Below, one piece after another: positions 34,470 to 43,624 of a stretch of DNA of 64,000 nt (positions within the stretch are counted from its first letter, which is position 1; each line of letters starts with the position of its first letter). The stretch lies in the NCBI RefSeq assembly GCF_900156175.1, contig NZ_FTMV01000009.1, positions 124,001 through 188,000 of the forward strand, written 5' to 3'. Origin of the DNA: Janthinobacterium sp. TND4EL3. Its GTDB lineage: Bacteria > Pseudomonadota > Gammaproteobacteria > Burkholderiales > Burkholderiaceae_D. A program made the translations under genes and the position numbers. The notes below the pieces were generated by a model that was not told the DNA's origin, did no database searches, and saw nothing but the letters and a program-made list of their open reading frames with translations.

Positions 34470-35567
34470 ATGGATATCTCCGCCACCACCACCGCCCGCG
34501 CCGCCGGCCTGCGCTACACGGGCGACCACCAGGGCGGCATCGCCCGCCTCGGCACGCCGGGGAAATTCCGCTATGCCGATGCGGACGGCCAGCCCGTGCG
34601 CGACGACGCCACGCTGGAACGCATCCGCGCCCTGGCCATCCCGCCGGCCTGGACGGACGTGTGGATCTGTCCGCGCGCCAACGGCCACCTGCAGGCGACG
34701 GGCCGCGATGCGCGCGGCCGCAAGCAATACCGCTACCATGCGCGCTGGCGCCAGGTGCGCGACGAAGTCAAGTACGAACGCATGCTCAGCTTTGGCCGCG
34801 CACTGCCCGCCATCCGCGCCGCCGTCGCGCGCGGCATGCAGCTGCCCGGCTTGCCCCGTGAAAAGGTGCTGGCCACCATCGTGCACCTGCTGGAATTGAC
34901 GATGATGCGTATCGGCAACGAAGAATATGCGCGCGCGAACAAATCGTTCGGCCTGACCACCCTGCGCACGCGCCATCTGCAGGTCGACGGCAGCGCCGTG
35001 GAATTCCACTTCAAGGGCAAGAGCGGCGTGCGCCACGACATCCGCCTCAGCGACCGCAAGCTGGCCAGGGTGCTTGCGCGCATGCGCGAGCTGCCGGGGC
35101 AGGAACTGTTTCAATATGTCGATGAGAACGGCGAGCGCCACGGTGTCGACTCGGGCGACGTCAATGACTACCTGCGCGAAGTGACGGGCGAAGACTACAC
35201 GGCCAAGGATTTCCGCACCTGGTCCGGCACCCTGCTGGCCGCCCTGGCCTTGCAGGCGTTCGAACAGGTCGATTCCCAGGCGCAGGCAAAGAAGAATATC
35301 GTGCAGGCCATCGAGTCGGTGGCAAAAAAACTGGGCAATACGCCGACGATCTGCCGCAAATGCTATGTGCACCCGGCCGTGCTGGAATCGTATCTGGAGG
35401 GCAGTTTGCTGGAAGGCATGCGCGCACGGGCGCAGCAGCAATTGCGCGAAGAGCTGCCCGCGCTGGCGCCGGAAGAAGCGGCCGTGCTCGCCTTGCTGCA
35501 GCAGCGGCTGCAAGGCGCCCCTTCAATCAAGCCTGGCGTCCCGGCTGGCACTGGGCCGACAGCTTGA
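34470..35567 (+). CDS. DNA topoisomerase IB (poxvirus/bacterial type)
   Basis: 365-residue type IB topoisomerase that relaxes supercoils through a 3'-phosphotyrosine. N-terminal domain about 1-100; the catalytic domain includes MMRIGNEEYARANKSFG and the C-terminal CRKCYVHPAV carrying the likely nucleophile Tyr of YVHP. The start at 34470 is supported by GGAAAAG directly upstream; the longer frame to 34023 is not real coding. Bacterial homologues are similar in length. The C-terminus overlaps the convergent small gene at 35527-35751. Confidence 0.9.
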   Translation: MDISATTTARAAGLRYTGDHQGGIARLGTPGKFRYADADGQPVRDDATLERIRALAIPPAWTDVWICPRANGHLQATGRDARGRKQYRYHARWRQVRDEVKYERMLSFGRALPAIRAAVARGMQLPGLPREKVLATIVHLLELTMMRIGNEEYARANKSFGLTTLRTRHLQVDGSAVEFHFKGKSGVRHDIRLSDRKLARVLARMRELPGQELFQYVDENGERHGVDSGDVNDYLREVTGEDYTAKDFRTWSGTLLAALALQAFEQVDSQAQAKKNIVQAIESVAKKLGNTPTICRKCYVHPAVLESYLEGSLLEGMRARAQQQLREELPALAPEEAAVLALLQQRLQGAPSIKPGVPAGTGPTA

Positions 35568-35751
35568 AGGCATCGCTATTGCACAGGGACGTGCCGCCAT
35601 GTCCCGCATCGCGCGCCACGGGTGCCGGCACCGTGCCGGCCTGCTGTGCCTCGCCCGTATGCACGAGCGTGGCCGCCAGGGTCGAGAAGGTAAACAGGCA
35701 GATCAGCAGGAATGGCTTGTTCAACTGGCGGGACTTGACTGGCTTGTGCAT
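35527..35751 (-). CDS. small exported-looking protein, 74 residues
   Basis: N-terminal MHKPVKSRQLNKPFLLICLF runs into a hydrophobic segment and ATLVHTGEAQQ, resembling a signal peptide with a short mature chain. GGAG lies nine bases before the ATG at 35751. It overlaps the convergent topoisomerase gene by 41 bases. No family recognised; real expression is uncertain. Confidence 0.45.
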   Translation of the reverse strand: MHKPVKSRQLNKPFLLICLFTFSTLAATLVHTGEAQQAGTVPAPVARDAGHGGTSLCNSDAFKLSAQCQPGRQA

Positions 35752-35873
35752 CGCATACTCCATCGGTGGGTTGTTGCAGCGTTGACATCATCATTGCGTG
35801 TTTCCAACATGCACACAATCGGACGGCACCGGCGAGATGGGTAGGACAAAGCTGACAGGCTCGGCAATAGCGA

Positions 35874-35905
35874 CGCGTGGGCGACAGCACCTTGTCGCCC
35901 ACGCG
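35874..35905. terminator. strong hairpin downstream of the DUF262 gene
   Basis: Perfect 13-base arms (CGCGTGGGCGACA / TGTCGCCCACGCG) with a six-base loop. No T-tract follows on either strand, so it may act as a terminator through stem strength or as an mRNA 3' stabiliser. It sits 17 bases past the DUF262 gene's stop. Confidence 0.55.
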
Positions 35906-35921
35906 GTTTGAACACGGATAC

Positions 35922-38357
35922 TTATTCGCGCTGCAATTCCCCAAGGGCCAGTTGATCGAACCAATGTGCGTAAATCGAACAAAAGCGTGACGTTGTCGCA
36001 AGGATCAATGCGCGGCAGGCGTGCTCAAAGTCGGGATACTTGGCAAGATAACGTGGATCGAACTGGCTGCCCGCAGGGACGCTATCGCGCCAAAATGCCC
36101 ACTCCTGGTCTTCTTCGATGAAACTGGCCTTGCGCACGTCCCTTCCCGCATGCATGCCGAAATTCCGGTCATCGCGGTCTGGCGCCGCATCGAGCTTGTC
36201 GGCGGGTGCAGCGTGCTGATCCGCGCGATTGAGCTCCAGCGGCCAGGCACGCAAATTGCCCAGCGAGCGATGCCAGTCGCGGATCGCGCCCGGCGCCTCA
36301 TTGCAACGCAAGGCTTGCGGATGGATATGATCGTAGTCCCACGGGCGGTTCACGTCTTCCATCTGCCCGGGCAGCGTTGGATCGTAATCGGGAAACCATC
36401 GCATGAGCCAGCCACGCTGCGCGTAGTCGACGAGGGCGCGCTTGTCCCACAGGCGGTCAAAGAAGCGCTGCCAGGCAAGGTGGCGGCGCCCCGTGAGCGT
36501 TGCCGCATCTGTGTCATCGGTGTTTGTTCCGTCCAGCTTCTGCCCTTGCAGCCATTCGCGCAAACCGGATTCAAGCTGGCTGAAATTGTCAGGCACCAGT
36601 CGCGAATAGTAATGCGTCCACAGCGATTCGGATCGCCAGAAATCGGCATGGTTTGGCCCCGGAAATCCTTTTTGCCCCGCCGTGACGCGGCTACGTATCA
36701 GTTGTGCCAGCACAGCAGGCGGCACCAGGGGCAACATCACCAGCCCGCCATGATGTATTGGCAACAAAAGCTGATAGCGCTTGGCATTGAAAAAATCAGG
36801 CAACAACATATCATCCGCAATCGAGTGCAGTGCTTCCCACAGGCGCGCCACGCACTGTTCGGGCGACTCGGCAAATTCGGCCATTGCCACGAGAAATCCC
36901 AGCGAGCGTCGCTGCTGGCTTGCCGATAGCTGGCCTACGCCTATCCCCGCCTTTTCCAGGCGCAGTATCCAGGCAGCACTGATAAAGAGCAGATCCAAGC
37001 CCTTGCCACCCGAAAATATGCCTGCGGCCAACGTCGGTGGTAATTTCCACGCCGCCTTGTCGTCCGGGCCTGCCAGGCGCACGAGGTCGAATAACTGCGT
37101 GATGGTGCCAAGGCGCGCCCGCTCCACGACGAAGGCTTGAAAAGCCTCCAGCCTGGCGGGGTCTTTCAAGGCGGAACGAAAAGTGGCAACATCGGGCGTC
37201 AACGGCGCTTTATCATTATTGCGGTCTTCAGAAAATGCCAGGTGCAAACGATACAGGAAGGTCACCATATGTTCAGGCGCCACGATACGTTGCTTGCCTA
37301 ACAGGCTTTCCAATGCCAGCGTCGCACCGGGCCACACCGCCTTGAGTGAAGAATAGATCAGGTCCTCGGTACTGAGCGGAACGCCGGCCGTATTAATACG
37401 CACGAATAAAGTTTCAACCGCATCGACGGATGGGTCGCTGCGCTCCTGGGAATTAATTTCCTGCATTGCCATTGGTAATGCACGCTCGCGCATAATAATG
37501 GCGGGGATCGTTCTCATCCGCAATTCTGCGCTCAATGCATCGATAATCCATTCCAGACGGGGGCGGAATTCACCCTCCAACGCTTTTTTCCATTGAGCAA
37601 CTAGACTACTGCCGTCATTTACCACGGCATCGTCATGCCACATGGGCAATGCCGATAATAAGCGCAGCAATTCCGCATGCCAGTCCGTGTGCACGGCAGC
37701 CTTCAATAAAATTGAAACCGGCATGGGACACACCGCGTCCCACGGCCACGCCAATTGCAGCGGCAAGGTTGCTCCACGGGCAGTCGGGTCCTGGGCCACC
37801 TTGCGAAAGCATGCCAATGCTGAACGGATTTGCGCGTGTTTCAGGCGCGTTTCCGGATCCCGTGCGCTGTAGCCCCAGGGATGGGAACGGGTCAGCAAGC
37901 GAAAGAGGAAGGCACGATCACCGCCGGGGCTGTTATTCCCCAGATCGAGCCACAAGGCCGGCCCTTCGCTATATTGCGGATTTGCCCACACATCCAGAAA
38001 GCCGATCGCCACAGCAGTGGCGCGCTGTTGGCCATCGAGCAAATGAAAACGGCTCCCCTGATTAATTTGCGCGGTATTGTTTCCCAATTTATACTCGGCA
38101 TGCCCGAGCCGCTCATCATAAGGAGACAGCAGCAGCGATCCTATCGGAAAACCACGGATCAGCGAGTCCCAGAATGCTTCGACTTTGGCCGCCTTCCAGA
38201 CGGCTCCGCGTTGCAGTGCGGGCAATTCAGCGTATATAGGCGCATTGTTTTCATTGTCGCGCCGAGGCAAAGTATCGTTAATTTGCCAGGACATGATTTC
38301 TTCCAATGTCAACAGATAGTTTGATTGGCCATCCCGCCCTGTATCATTCAACTTCAT
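35922..38357 (-). CDS. DUF262 / HNH-type GmrSD-like protein
   Basis: 811-residue protein with a DUF262 domain in the first half: QRG near 49-51 and LLDGQQRATAV (DGQQR 108-112), the NTP-hydrolysis signature of GmrSD-type modification-dependent restriction enzymes. The C-terminal half contains WDYDHIHPQ near residue 675, an HNH-like D-H-I-x-P nuclease motif. Likely defence against modified phage DNA, but it may act alone since no partner gene flanks it. The start at 38357 is preferred over 38372 because AGGGA precedes it. Slightly lower GC than neighbours and AT-rich upstream suggest acquisition. Confidence 0.85.
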   Translation of the reverse strand: MKLNDTGRDGQSNYLLTLEEIMSWQINDTLPRRDNENNAPIYAELPALQRGAVWKAAKVEAFWDSLIRGFPIGSLLLSPYDERLGHAEYKLGNNTAQINQGSRFHLLDGQQRATAVAIGFLDVWANPQYSEGPALWLDLGNNSPGGDRAFLFRLLTRSHPWGYSARDPETRLKHAQIRSALACFRKVAQDPTARGATLPLQLAWPWDAVCPMPVSILLKAAVHTDWHAELLRLLSALPMWHDDAVVNDGSSLVAQWKKALEGEFRPRLEWIIDALSAELRMRTIPAIIMRERALPMAMQEINSQERSDPSVDAVETLFVRINTAGVPLSTEDLIYSSLKAVWPGATLALESLLGKQRIVAPEHMVTFLYRLHLAFSEDRNNDKAPLTPDVATFRSALKDPARLEAFQAFVVERARLGTITQLFDLVRLAGPDDKAAWKLPPTLAAGIFSGGKGLDLLFISAAWILRLEKAGIGVGQLSASQQRRSLGFLVAMAEFAESPEQCVARLWEALHSIADDMLLPDFFNAKRYQLLLPIHHGGLVMLPLVPPAVLAQLIRSRVTAGQKGFPGPNHADFWRSESLWTHYYSRLVPDNFSQLESGLREWLQGQKLDGTNTDDTDAATLTGRRHLAWQRFFDRLWDKRALVDYAQRGWLMRWFPDYDPTLPGQMEDVNRPWDYDHIHPQALRCNEAPGAIRDWHRSLGNLRAWPLELNRADQHAAPADKLDAAPDRDDRNFGMHAGRDVRKASFIEEDQEWAFWRDSVPAGSQFDPRYLAKYPDFEHACRALILATTSRFCSIYAHWFDQLALGELQRE

Positions 38358-38696
38358 TTCAATCCCTACCATCTGAAAAAACCACGAGAGTAAGGAAGGG
38401 CTAGCTATTAATCCATCTTTTTATTTATTTTTTTGAAAATAAATGCTCTGTCACCGTTAAGCAGGGGATTTCCAGGAAGCTTGCTCTGTCCCGGCTGTCT
38501 GACTGTATATGGCAACGCTTGTCACGGCCGCCTGCGCGCATGGCTGCAGCCCTTTCACGGCGTGGCGACGTGCTAGCTGCCGCATTACCTGGCATGGCGC
38601 TGGATACTCGACGCCAGGCCCATCCCTGCAGCGCCTGCCGCGCCCGGGGCCGGCAGACGCCGCCACGTGCAATCTGACCGAATGCGCTGCGTGGAA
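38358..38696. other. intergenic region upstream of the DUF262 gene
   Basis: 339 bases. The block 38405-38445 is very AT-rich (runs of T and A), probably containing the DUF262 promoter on the minus strand, though I cannot fix boxes. The rest is GC-rich, with no supported gene, and lies after the DUF455 gene's stop. Confidence 0.45.
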
Positions 38697-39512
38697 TCAG
38701 GATGGCAGGTCGGCCAATTCCCGCTCCGAAAACCCGGCCCGGCGCCGCGCTTCGAGGTTGAACGGGCCGCGCAGCGTGGGCGCTTCGTAGCGCAGCGCCA
38801 GCTCGGCGTAGGTGGCGCGCAGTTCCAGGCCCCTTTGATCGCACAGGTAGCCGTACCAGCGGTTGCCGATCTCCACATGCCCTACTTCGTCGCGCAGGAT
38901 GATGTCGAGGATGGCGGCGGCGGCCATGTCGCCCGCCTGCGCCAGCTTGGCGCGCAGCGGCGGAATCGCGTCCAGGCCCCGCGCTTCCAAGGTGCGCGGC
39001 ACCAGCGCCATGCGCGCCAGCACGTCGCCGCGCGTCTTGTCGACCATTTCCCACAAGCTGTCGTGGCCCGGGAAGTCGCCATACGCGTGGCCCAGCACCT
39101 GCAAATGCGCCTGCAGCATGGCGAAGTGTGTCGCCTCTTCCTTGGCCACGCGCAGCCAGTCCGTGTAGTAGTCAAAGGGCAGGTCGGGGAAGCGCCACAG
39201 GGCGTCGAGCGCCAGGTTCATCGCGTTGAATTCGATATGCGCGAGCGCGTGGACCAGCATGGCGCGCCCTTCTGGCGTGATCATCGAGCGCCGCCCCACG
39301 AGGCGCGGCGGCACCAGTTCCGGGCGTTCGGGACGGCCCGGCACGGCGCCCGTGGGCGCCAAGGCCGCCTGCACGTCGAGCGCCAGCGGCGCCTCGGCCA
39401 TGGCGGCCACCATCGCCACCTTGGTGGCCGGGTCCGGTTCCAGCAGGCAGGCGAGCGCACAGGCGCGCAATTCCTGCGGTACGGTGAAAGTCAGAGGGGA
39501 TGATGCGTGCAT
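38697..39512 (-). CDS. DUF455 family ferritin-like protein
   Basis: 271-residue soluble protein. Helical ferritin-like core: AHIEFNAMNLALDALWRF, KEEATHFAML and RDEVGHVEIGNRWY contain the E..H and E-x-x-H type ligands for a di-metal site. Enzymatic role unknown; family members may be di-iron oxygenases. AAGGA lies about 11 bases before the ATG at 39512. It is followed downstream only by the intergenic region. Confidence 0.9.
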   Translation of the reverse strand: MHASSPLTFTVPQELRACALACLLEPDPATKVAMVAAMAEAPLALDVQAALAPTGAVPGRPERPELVPPRLVGRRSMITPEGRAMLVHALAHIEFNAMNLALDALWRFPDLPFDYYTDWLRVAKEEATHFAMLQAHLQVLGHAYGDFPGHDSLWEMVDKTRGDVLARMALVPRTLEARGLDAIPPLRAKLAQAGDMAAAAILDIILRDEVGHVEIGNRWYGYLCDQRGLELRATYAELALRYEAPTLRGPFNLEARRRAGFSERELADLPS

Positions 39513-39555
39513 GGTGTTTCCTTGGTGCGCTGATGCCGGTAAGGGGCGCAGTGTA

Positions 39556-40488
39556 TCAAATAGCCTGCCCCAGCAGCCAGTCCAGCAGCGCCTGCACCCG
39601 CGCCGGCAGCGGCCGCGCGGCATGCACGAGGTAATATGCCTGCGGGCTGGGCAAGGCAAAACCGCCGAACGGCAGCACCAGCTGGCCGCTGGCTATCCAC
39701 GGCTGCACCAGCTGGCGCCGGCCCATGGCCACGCCCGCATGGTGGATGGCCGCCTGCGCGCACAGGTCGGCGCGGTCGAAGCGCAGGCTGCGCGCGGGCA
39801 AGCTCACCTCGGGCGCCCGCCCTTCCAGCCACAGGCGCCACTCGGCATCGGGCGCGCAGGCGGGCCAAGCCAGGGTATCGTGCAGCACCGTCGCGCCGGA
39901 CAAGTTGTGCGCTGCCTCCAGCAAACCGTGTTCGCGCGCATAGTGCGGGCTGCAGACAGGCGCCAGCCATTCGTCCATCAGCTTGCGCGATGCCAGGCCG
40001 GGAAAGTGGCCATCGCCATAGTGCAAGGCCAGGTCGACCTGGCCGGCGCGAAAGTCCACGCTATCATTTCCCACGCGCAAGTCGAGCGACACCTCCGGAT
40101 ACTGCGCCGCAAACCCCGCCAGGCGCGGCACCAGCCAGCACTGCGCCACCGAGGGGCGCGCATGCACGGTGACGCCACCGGCCAGCGCATCGCCGCCGGC
40201 CAGCGCCGCATGCAGGCTGTCCCAGCCGATTTGCAGGGCGGCAAAGATGCGCTCGCCGTCGGCCGTCAGCTTGACTTGCCGCGTCAGGCGCTGGAACAGC
40301 CGCAGGCCCAGGGCCGCTTCCAGCCGCGCGATGCGGTGGCTGACGGCGCTGGGCGTGAGCGCCAGTTCCTGCGCCGCCAGCGCGAAGCTGGCGTGGCGCG
40401 CCGCCACGCGAAACGTGTGCAGGTTGGCGAACTGGCCGGCCGCGAGCGCGGCCCCGGGCGCTGCCCTGCCCGGCGCACCGGGCGGCAT
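39556..40488 (-). CDS. LysR-family regulator, likely of D-serine dehydratase
   Basis: 310-residue LysR-type regulator. HTH at the N-terminus (FANLHTFRVAARHASFALAA, SAVSHRIARLEAALG), then the effector domain. It sits in the same operon as dsdA with a TGATG overlap (40486-40490), so it is very likely the DsdC-equivalent activator. In E. coli dsdC is divergent from dsdA; here it is co-directional and downstream. The effector is presumably D-serine. The ATG at 40488 is defined by the coupling. Confidence 0.88.
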   Translation of the reverse strand: MPPGAPGRAAPGAALAAGQFANLHTFRVAARHASFALAAQELALTPSAVSHRIARLEAALGLRLFQRLTRQVKLTADGERIFAALQIGWDSLHAALAGGDALAGGVTVHARPSVAQCWLVPRLAGFAAQYPEVSLDLRVGNDSVDFRAGQVDLALHYGDGHFPGLASRKLMDEWLAPVCSPHYAREHGLLEAAHNLSGATVLHDTLAWPACAPDAEWRLWLEGRAPEVSLPARSLRFDRADLCAQAAIHHAGVAMGRRQLVQPWIASGQLVLPFGGFALPSPQAYYLVHAARPLPARVQALLDWLLGQAI

Positions 40489-41819
40489 CACGCGGCTCCG
40501 GCCGCCAGCAAGGCCCGGCCACGGGCCACGTAGGCCGCCATTTCCTGCGCCGGCACCATGCTGCCGCCCGTGCCCCACACCAGGTGCGTGGCCTGCGCCA
40601 GCGTCGCCTGGTATGGCGGCGCGGCCAGCACGGCGGGGATGCCGGCGAAACCGGCCACGGCCGACGGCTCCAGGCGCAAGCCTTGCGTTTGCTCAAGCAG
40701 CGCCAGCAGGCGGTACAGTTCTTCATCCGTGACAGTGACATAGCCGTCGATCAGCCGCTGCATGGCGCGTCCGACGAAGCCGGACGGCCGCCCGACGGCC
40801 AGGCCGTCGGCGGCCGTGACGTTGTCGATGCCGATCTCCTGCACGCTGATACCCTCGTGCAAGCCCGTGTGCACGCCCAGCAGCATGCACGGCGAATGGG
40901 TCGGCTCGACGAAGACGCAATGTACAAAGTCGCCAAAAGCCAGCTTCAGGCCGAAGGCCACGCCGCCGGGGCCGCCGCCCACGCCGCACGGCAGATAGAC
41001 GAACAGGGGATGATCTGCGTCAACGGTGACCCCGGACGCGGCGAACTGGGCCTTCAGGCGCTGGCCCGCCACCGCGTAGCCGAGGAATAAGTCGTGCGAG
41101 TTTTCATCGTCGACGAAGTGGCAGCTGGGGTCGCCCTCGGCCTGCTTGCGCCCCTCTTCCACGGCCACGCTGTAATCGGTTGCGTATTCGACGACGGTGA
41201 CGCCATGGCTGCGCAATGTATCCTTCTTCCACTGGCGCGCGTCGGCCGACATGTGCACGGTGGCACGAAAGCCCAGGCGCGCGCTCATGATGCCGATCGA
41301 CAAGCCGAGGTTGCCCGTGGAGCCGACGGCGATCGCATACTGGCCAAAGAAGGCGCGCACGGCGTCGCTGGCCAGCAGGCTGTAGTCGTCGCCCTCCTTC
41401 AGCAAGCCGGCATCGAGCGCCAGCGTTTCCGCGTGTTTCAGCACTTCATAGATGCCGCCGCGCGCCTTGATCGAGCCGGAAATGGGCAGATGGCTGTCCT
41501 GCTTGAGCCACAGCTGACCGTTCGTCATGTCTAATGCCGAATCCAGCGCCGCCTGCATGGCGGGCAGCGGCACGACGGGCGACTCGATGACGCCGCCGCT
41601 GGCCGCCGTTTCCGGAAACGCTTTCGCCAGGTAGGGCGCAAAGCGCGCCAGGCGCGCGCTGGCATCGGCCACGTCAGCCGCCGTCAAGCCCACGTCGTTC
41701 AAGGCCTCGGCCGCCGGCGCGATGGCGGGATTGAACCAGCTCAAGGGCTGCAAAGCCGTCAGTTCATTAATCAGGGGAAATTTTTCGCGCAGCGCGGCGA
41801 TGGCGGGAGTGGGCAGCAT
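40488..41819 (-). CDS. dsdA: D-serine ammonia-lyase
   Basis: 443-residue PLP enzyme that converts D-serine to pyruvate and ammonia. PLP lysine in [22 protein letters not shown] phosphate-binding loop; [20 protein letters not shown] near the C-terminal third. Extensive agreement with E. coli DsdA (442 residues) sets the start at 41819 ([14 protein letters not shown]), although in-frame ATGs at 41858 and 41912 exist. First gene of a two-gene operon with the LysR regulator. Confidence 0.94.
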   Translation of the reverse strand: MLPTPAIAALREKFPLINELTALQPLSWFNPAIAPAAEALNDVGLTAADVADASARLARFAPYLAKAFPETAASGGVIESPVVPLPAMQAALDSALDMTNGQLWLKQDSHLPISGSIKARGGIYEVLKHAETLALDAGLLKEGDDYSLLASDAVRAFFGQYAIAVGSTGNLGLSIGIMSARLGFRATVHMSADARQWKKDTLRSHGVTVVEYATDYSVAVEEGRKQAEGDPSCHFVDDENSHDLFLGYAVAGQRLKAQFAASGVTVDADHPLFVYLPCGVGGGPGGVAFGLKLAFGDFVHCVFVEPTHSPCMLLGVHTGLHEGISVQEIGIDNVTAADGLAVGRPSGFVGRAMQRLIDGYVTVTDEELYRLLALLEQTQGLRLEPSAVAGFAGIPAVLAAPPYQATLAQATHLVWGTGGSMVPAQEMAAYVARGRALLAAGAA

Positions 41820-41942
41820 GGCAAGCTCGTCTAGGAACAAGCCATGATTAGACCGCATCCGGGCGCGGCTGGCAAACGATGGTTGTTCAGGCAATGGATG
41901 ACGGCAGGTCATCTGTGATGCGCCGGATCAAGCCGTTCTTCC

Positions 41943-42680
41943 CTATTTCAGTTTGATGTACAGATGCATGGCGGGATTCTTGTCGCTTTGAACTTCCTTG
42001 ATTTCCACGAAAGGAAGACGGCGCACCAGTTCGCTCAATTTCTGGCATCCATAGTGGCGCGGATCGAAGGCCGGGTTATTCTTCAAGATCAGACTGCCGA
42101 CGCTACCCAAGGACGCAAAACCATCGTCCCGCGCTGCGGCGATGATGGCCTTACGCAATACTTCCCGCGTATCGGCGTCGAGGGAGACAGGCGCCAGCGC
42201 CTGCAACGCTTTTTGCGGCTTGCCGGCCAATGGCGGCGGTGTCACGGGCCGCAAAATCTCCGTATAAACAAACTTGTCGCAGGCGGCGACGAAGGCCGGT
42301 GGCGTCTTTCTTTCACCAAAGCCATATACGGCCAGTCCCGATTCACGAATACGCGTGGCAAGGCGCGTAAAGTCGCTGTCGGACGATACCAGGCAAAAGC
42401 CGTCCAGCTTTCCAGAGTGCAGCAAATCCATGGCGTCTATGATCAACGACGAATCCGTCGAATTCTTGCCTGTCGTGTAGCTGAATTGCTGGATCGGCTG
42501 GATGGCCATCAAATGCAGGATCTCCTTCCATCCTTTCAGATTCGGCGTCGTCCAGTCACCGTAGGCGCGCTTCACCGATGCGGTACCAAAGGTGGATATC
42601 TCCGTCAGCAATTCCTTGATAATCGACGCCTGCGCATTGTCCGCATCGATCAACACTGCCAGCTTGGCGTTACTTGTCAT
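41943..42680 (-). CDS. NYN-domain ribonuclease-like protein with LOTUS/OST-HTH domain
   Basis: 245-residue protein. N-terminal NYN (PIN-like) domain: VLIDADNAQAS (first Asp pair), SSLIIDAMDLL and LVSSDSDFTRLATRI (further acidic residues), matching the active-site set of LabA/NYN RNases. C-terminal about 80 residues (VLRKAIIAAARDDGFASLGS ... PRHYGCQKLSELVRRLP) form a LOTUS/OST-HTH RNA-binding domain. Probably RNA processing or decay. No operon partner. Start defined by the ATG at 42680; no alternative nearby. Confidence 0.9.
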   Translation of the reverse strand: MTSNAKLAVLIDADNAQASIIKELLTEISTFGTASVKRAYGDWTTPNLKGWKEILHLMAIQPIQQFSYTTGKNSTDSSLIIDAMDLLHSGKLDGFCLVSSDSDFTRLATRIRESGLAVYGFGERKTPPAFVAACDKFVYTEILRPVTPPPLAGKPQKALQALAPVSLDADTREVLRKAIIAAARDDGFASLGSVGSLILKNNPAFDPRHYGCQKLSELVRRLPFVEIKEVQSDKNPAMHLYIKLK

Positions 42681-42950
42681 ATTTTTGGGCTACGAAAAGT
42701 TGTGATTTCAACCGTGGCTCACCGACGATGCGCACAGCGTCAGGTATCCGCCTTTGTTTGCAGTGCCTACTATGCAGCCGAATGTTCCGTTAAGCAAGAT
42801 CCACAGCGGGCAGCCGTGATCGCTGCCCATAGCTAAATTTAATTCTTGAATGCACTATCGATTAAAGAAAAATTTCCACAAAGTCACAAAAATAAGTTAT
42901 CTTAAAGGCAAATAAAGGAGACATTTTTTCTCTTTTCTACCGAGGCAAAA

Positions 42951-43175
42951 ATGCGCTCCAAGAACGACAAAGTCATTGCAACGAATATGGATATCATCGA
43001 CTGCGCAAGGCAGGACGATTTGACGGCCCAAAAGGTCGAGGTCGGCATTATTTTCCAGGAAATGCTCGATACGGCCACGGCCGCCGCCTACCTGGCCCGG
43101 AACAAGGTGCCGATCGCCACTGCGCTGCGCGTGCTGACGGGGTCACGGAGAAAGAAGAACGGCGGCGGAAATTGA
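42951..43175 (+). CDS. small uncharacterised protein, 74 residues
   Basis: Soluble small protein (starts MRSKNDKVIATNMDIID) ending RRKKNGGGN. GAGG lies about nine bases before the ATG. The 110 bases upstream are AT-rich, consistent with a promoter, and separate it from the NYN gene. A helix-rich middle (FQEMLDTATAAAYLARNKVP) may dimerise or bind DNA. No family recognised. Confidence 0.6.
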   Translation: MRSKNDKVIATNMDIIDCARQDDLTAQKVEVGIIFQEMLDTATAAAYLARNKVPIATALRVLTGSRRKKNGGGN

Positions 43176-43218
43176 TGGCGCTGCGGCCGGTGGCCTGGGG
43201 ATAGCCTGCTTGCACTGC

Positions 43219-43440
43219 TCAGGTTTTCAGGGGAAGGACCGCCACTTCATACCACACCCGCAAACCTCGCTCGACCTGGCTGACCGCCATCGTGCCCCTC
43301 GTTTCCGTGATGGTTTCGATGTTGACGGGCCGAACGCCCGTTTTCAGCAGCCATTCATTGGCCAGTACCAGCGAGCGGTCGATGCCATCGGAAAGAGGAC
43401 TGCCCGTGGTCGCCGAGCGAAAATCTTTAAATGCGATCAT
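43219..43440 (-). CDS. small uncharacterised protein, 73 residues
   Basis: Soluble protein beginning MIAFKDFRSATTGSPLSDG, with NIETITETRGTMAVSQVERG and a C-terminal VWYEVAVLPLKT beta segment. Not recognised. The start at 43440 avoids the longer frame at 43482, whose lead looks non-coding. No Shine-Dalgarno evident. Confidence 0.5.
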   Translation of the reverse strand: MIAFKDFRSATTGSPLSDGIDRSLVLANEWLLKTGVRPVNIETITETRGTMAVSQVERGLRVWYEVAVLPLKT

Positions 43441-43624
43441 GTACACCCTTATATCAGTCTGCCTGCCTTGCTGCGACGGCAACCGCCCTCGCTATCGCGC
43501 AACAGAACGCCATGCAGGATAACAAATTACCGGGAAGAAACATGCGCACATTGTCACGCCCGCCTGGCGCTCCCGGTCTGTTGCCAGGAGACGCCAGGCG
43601 GGCGCCATCGCTTGCGTGCCGGCC

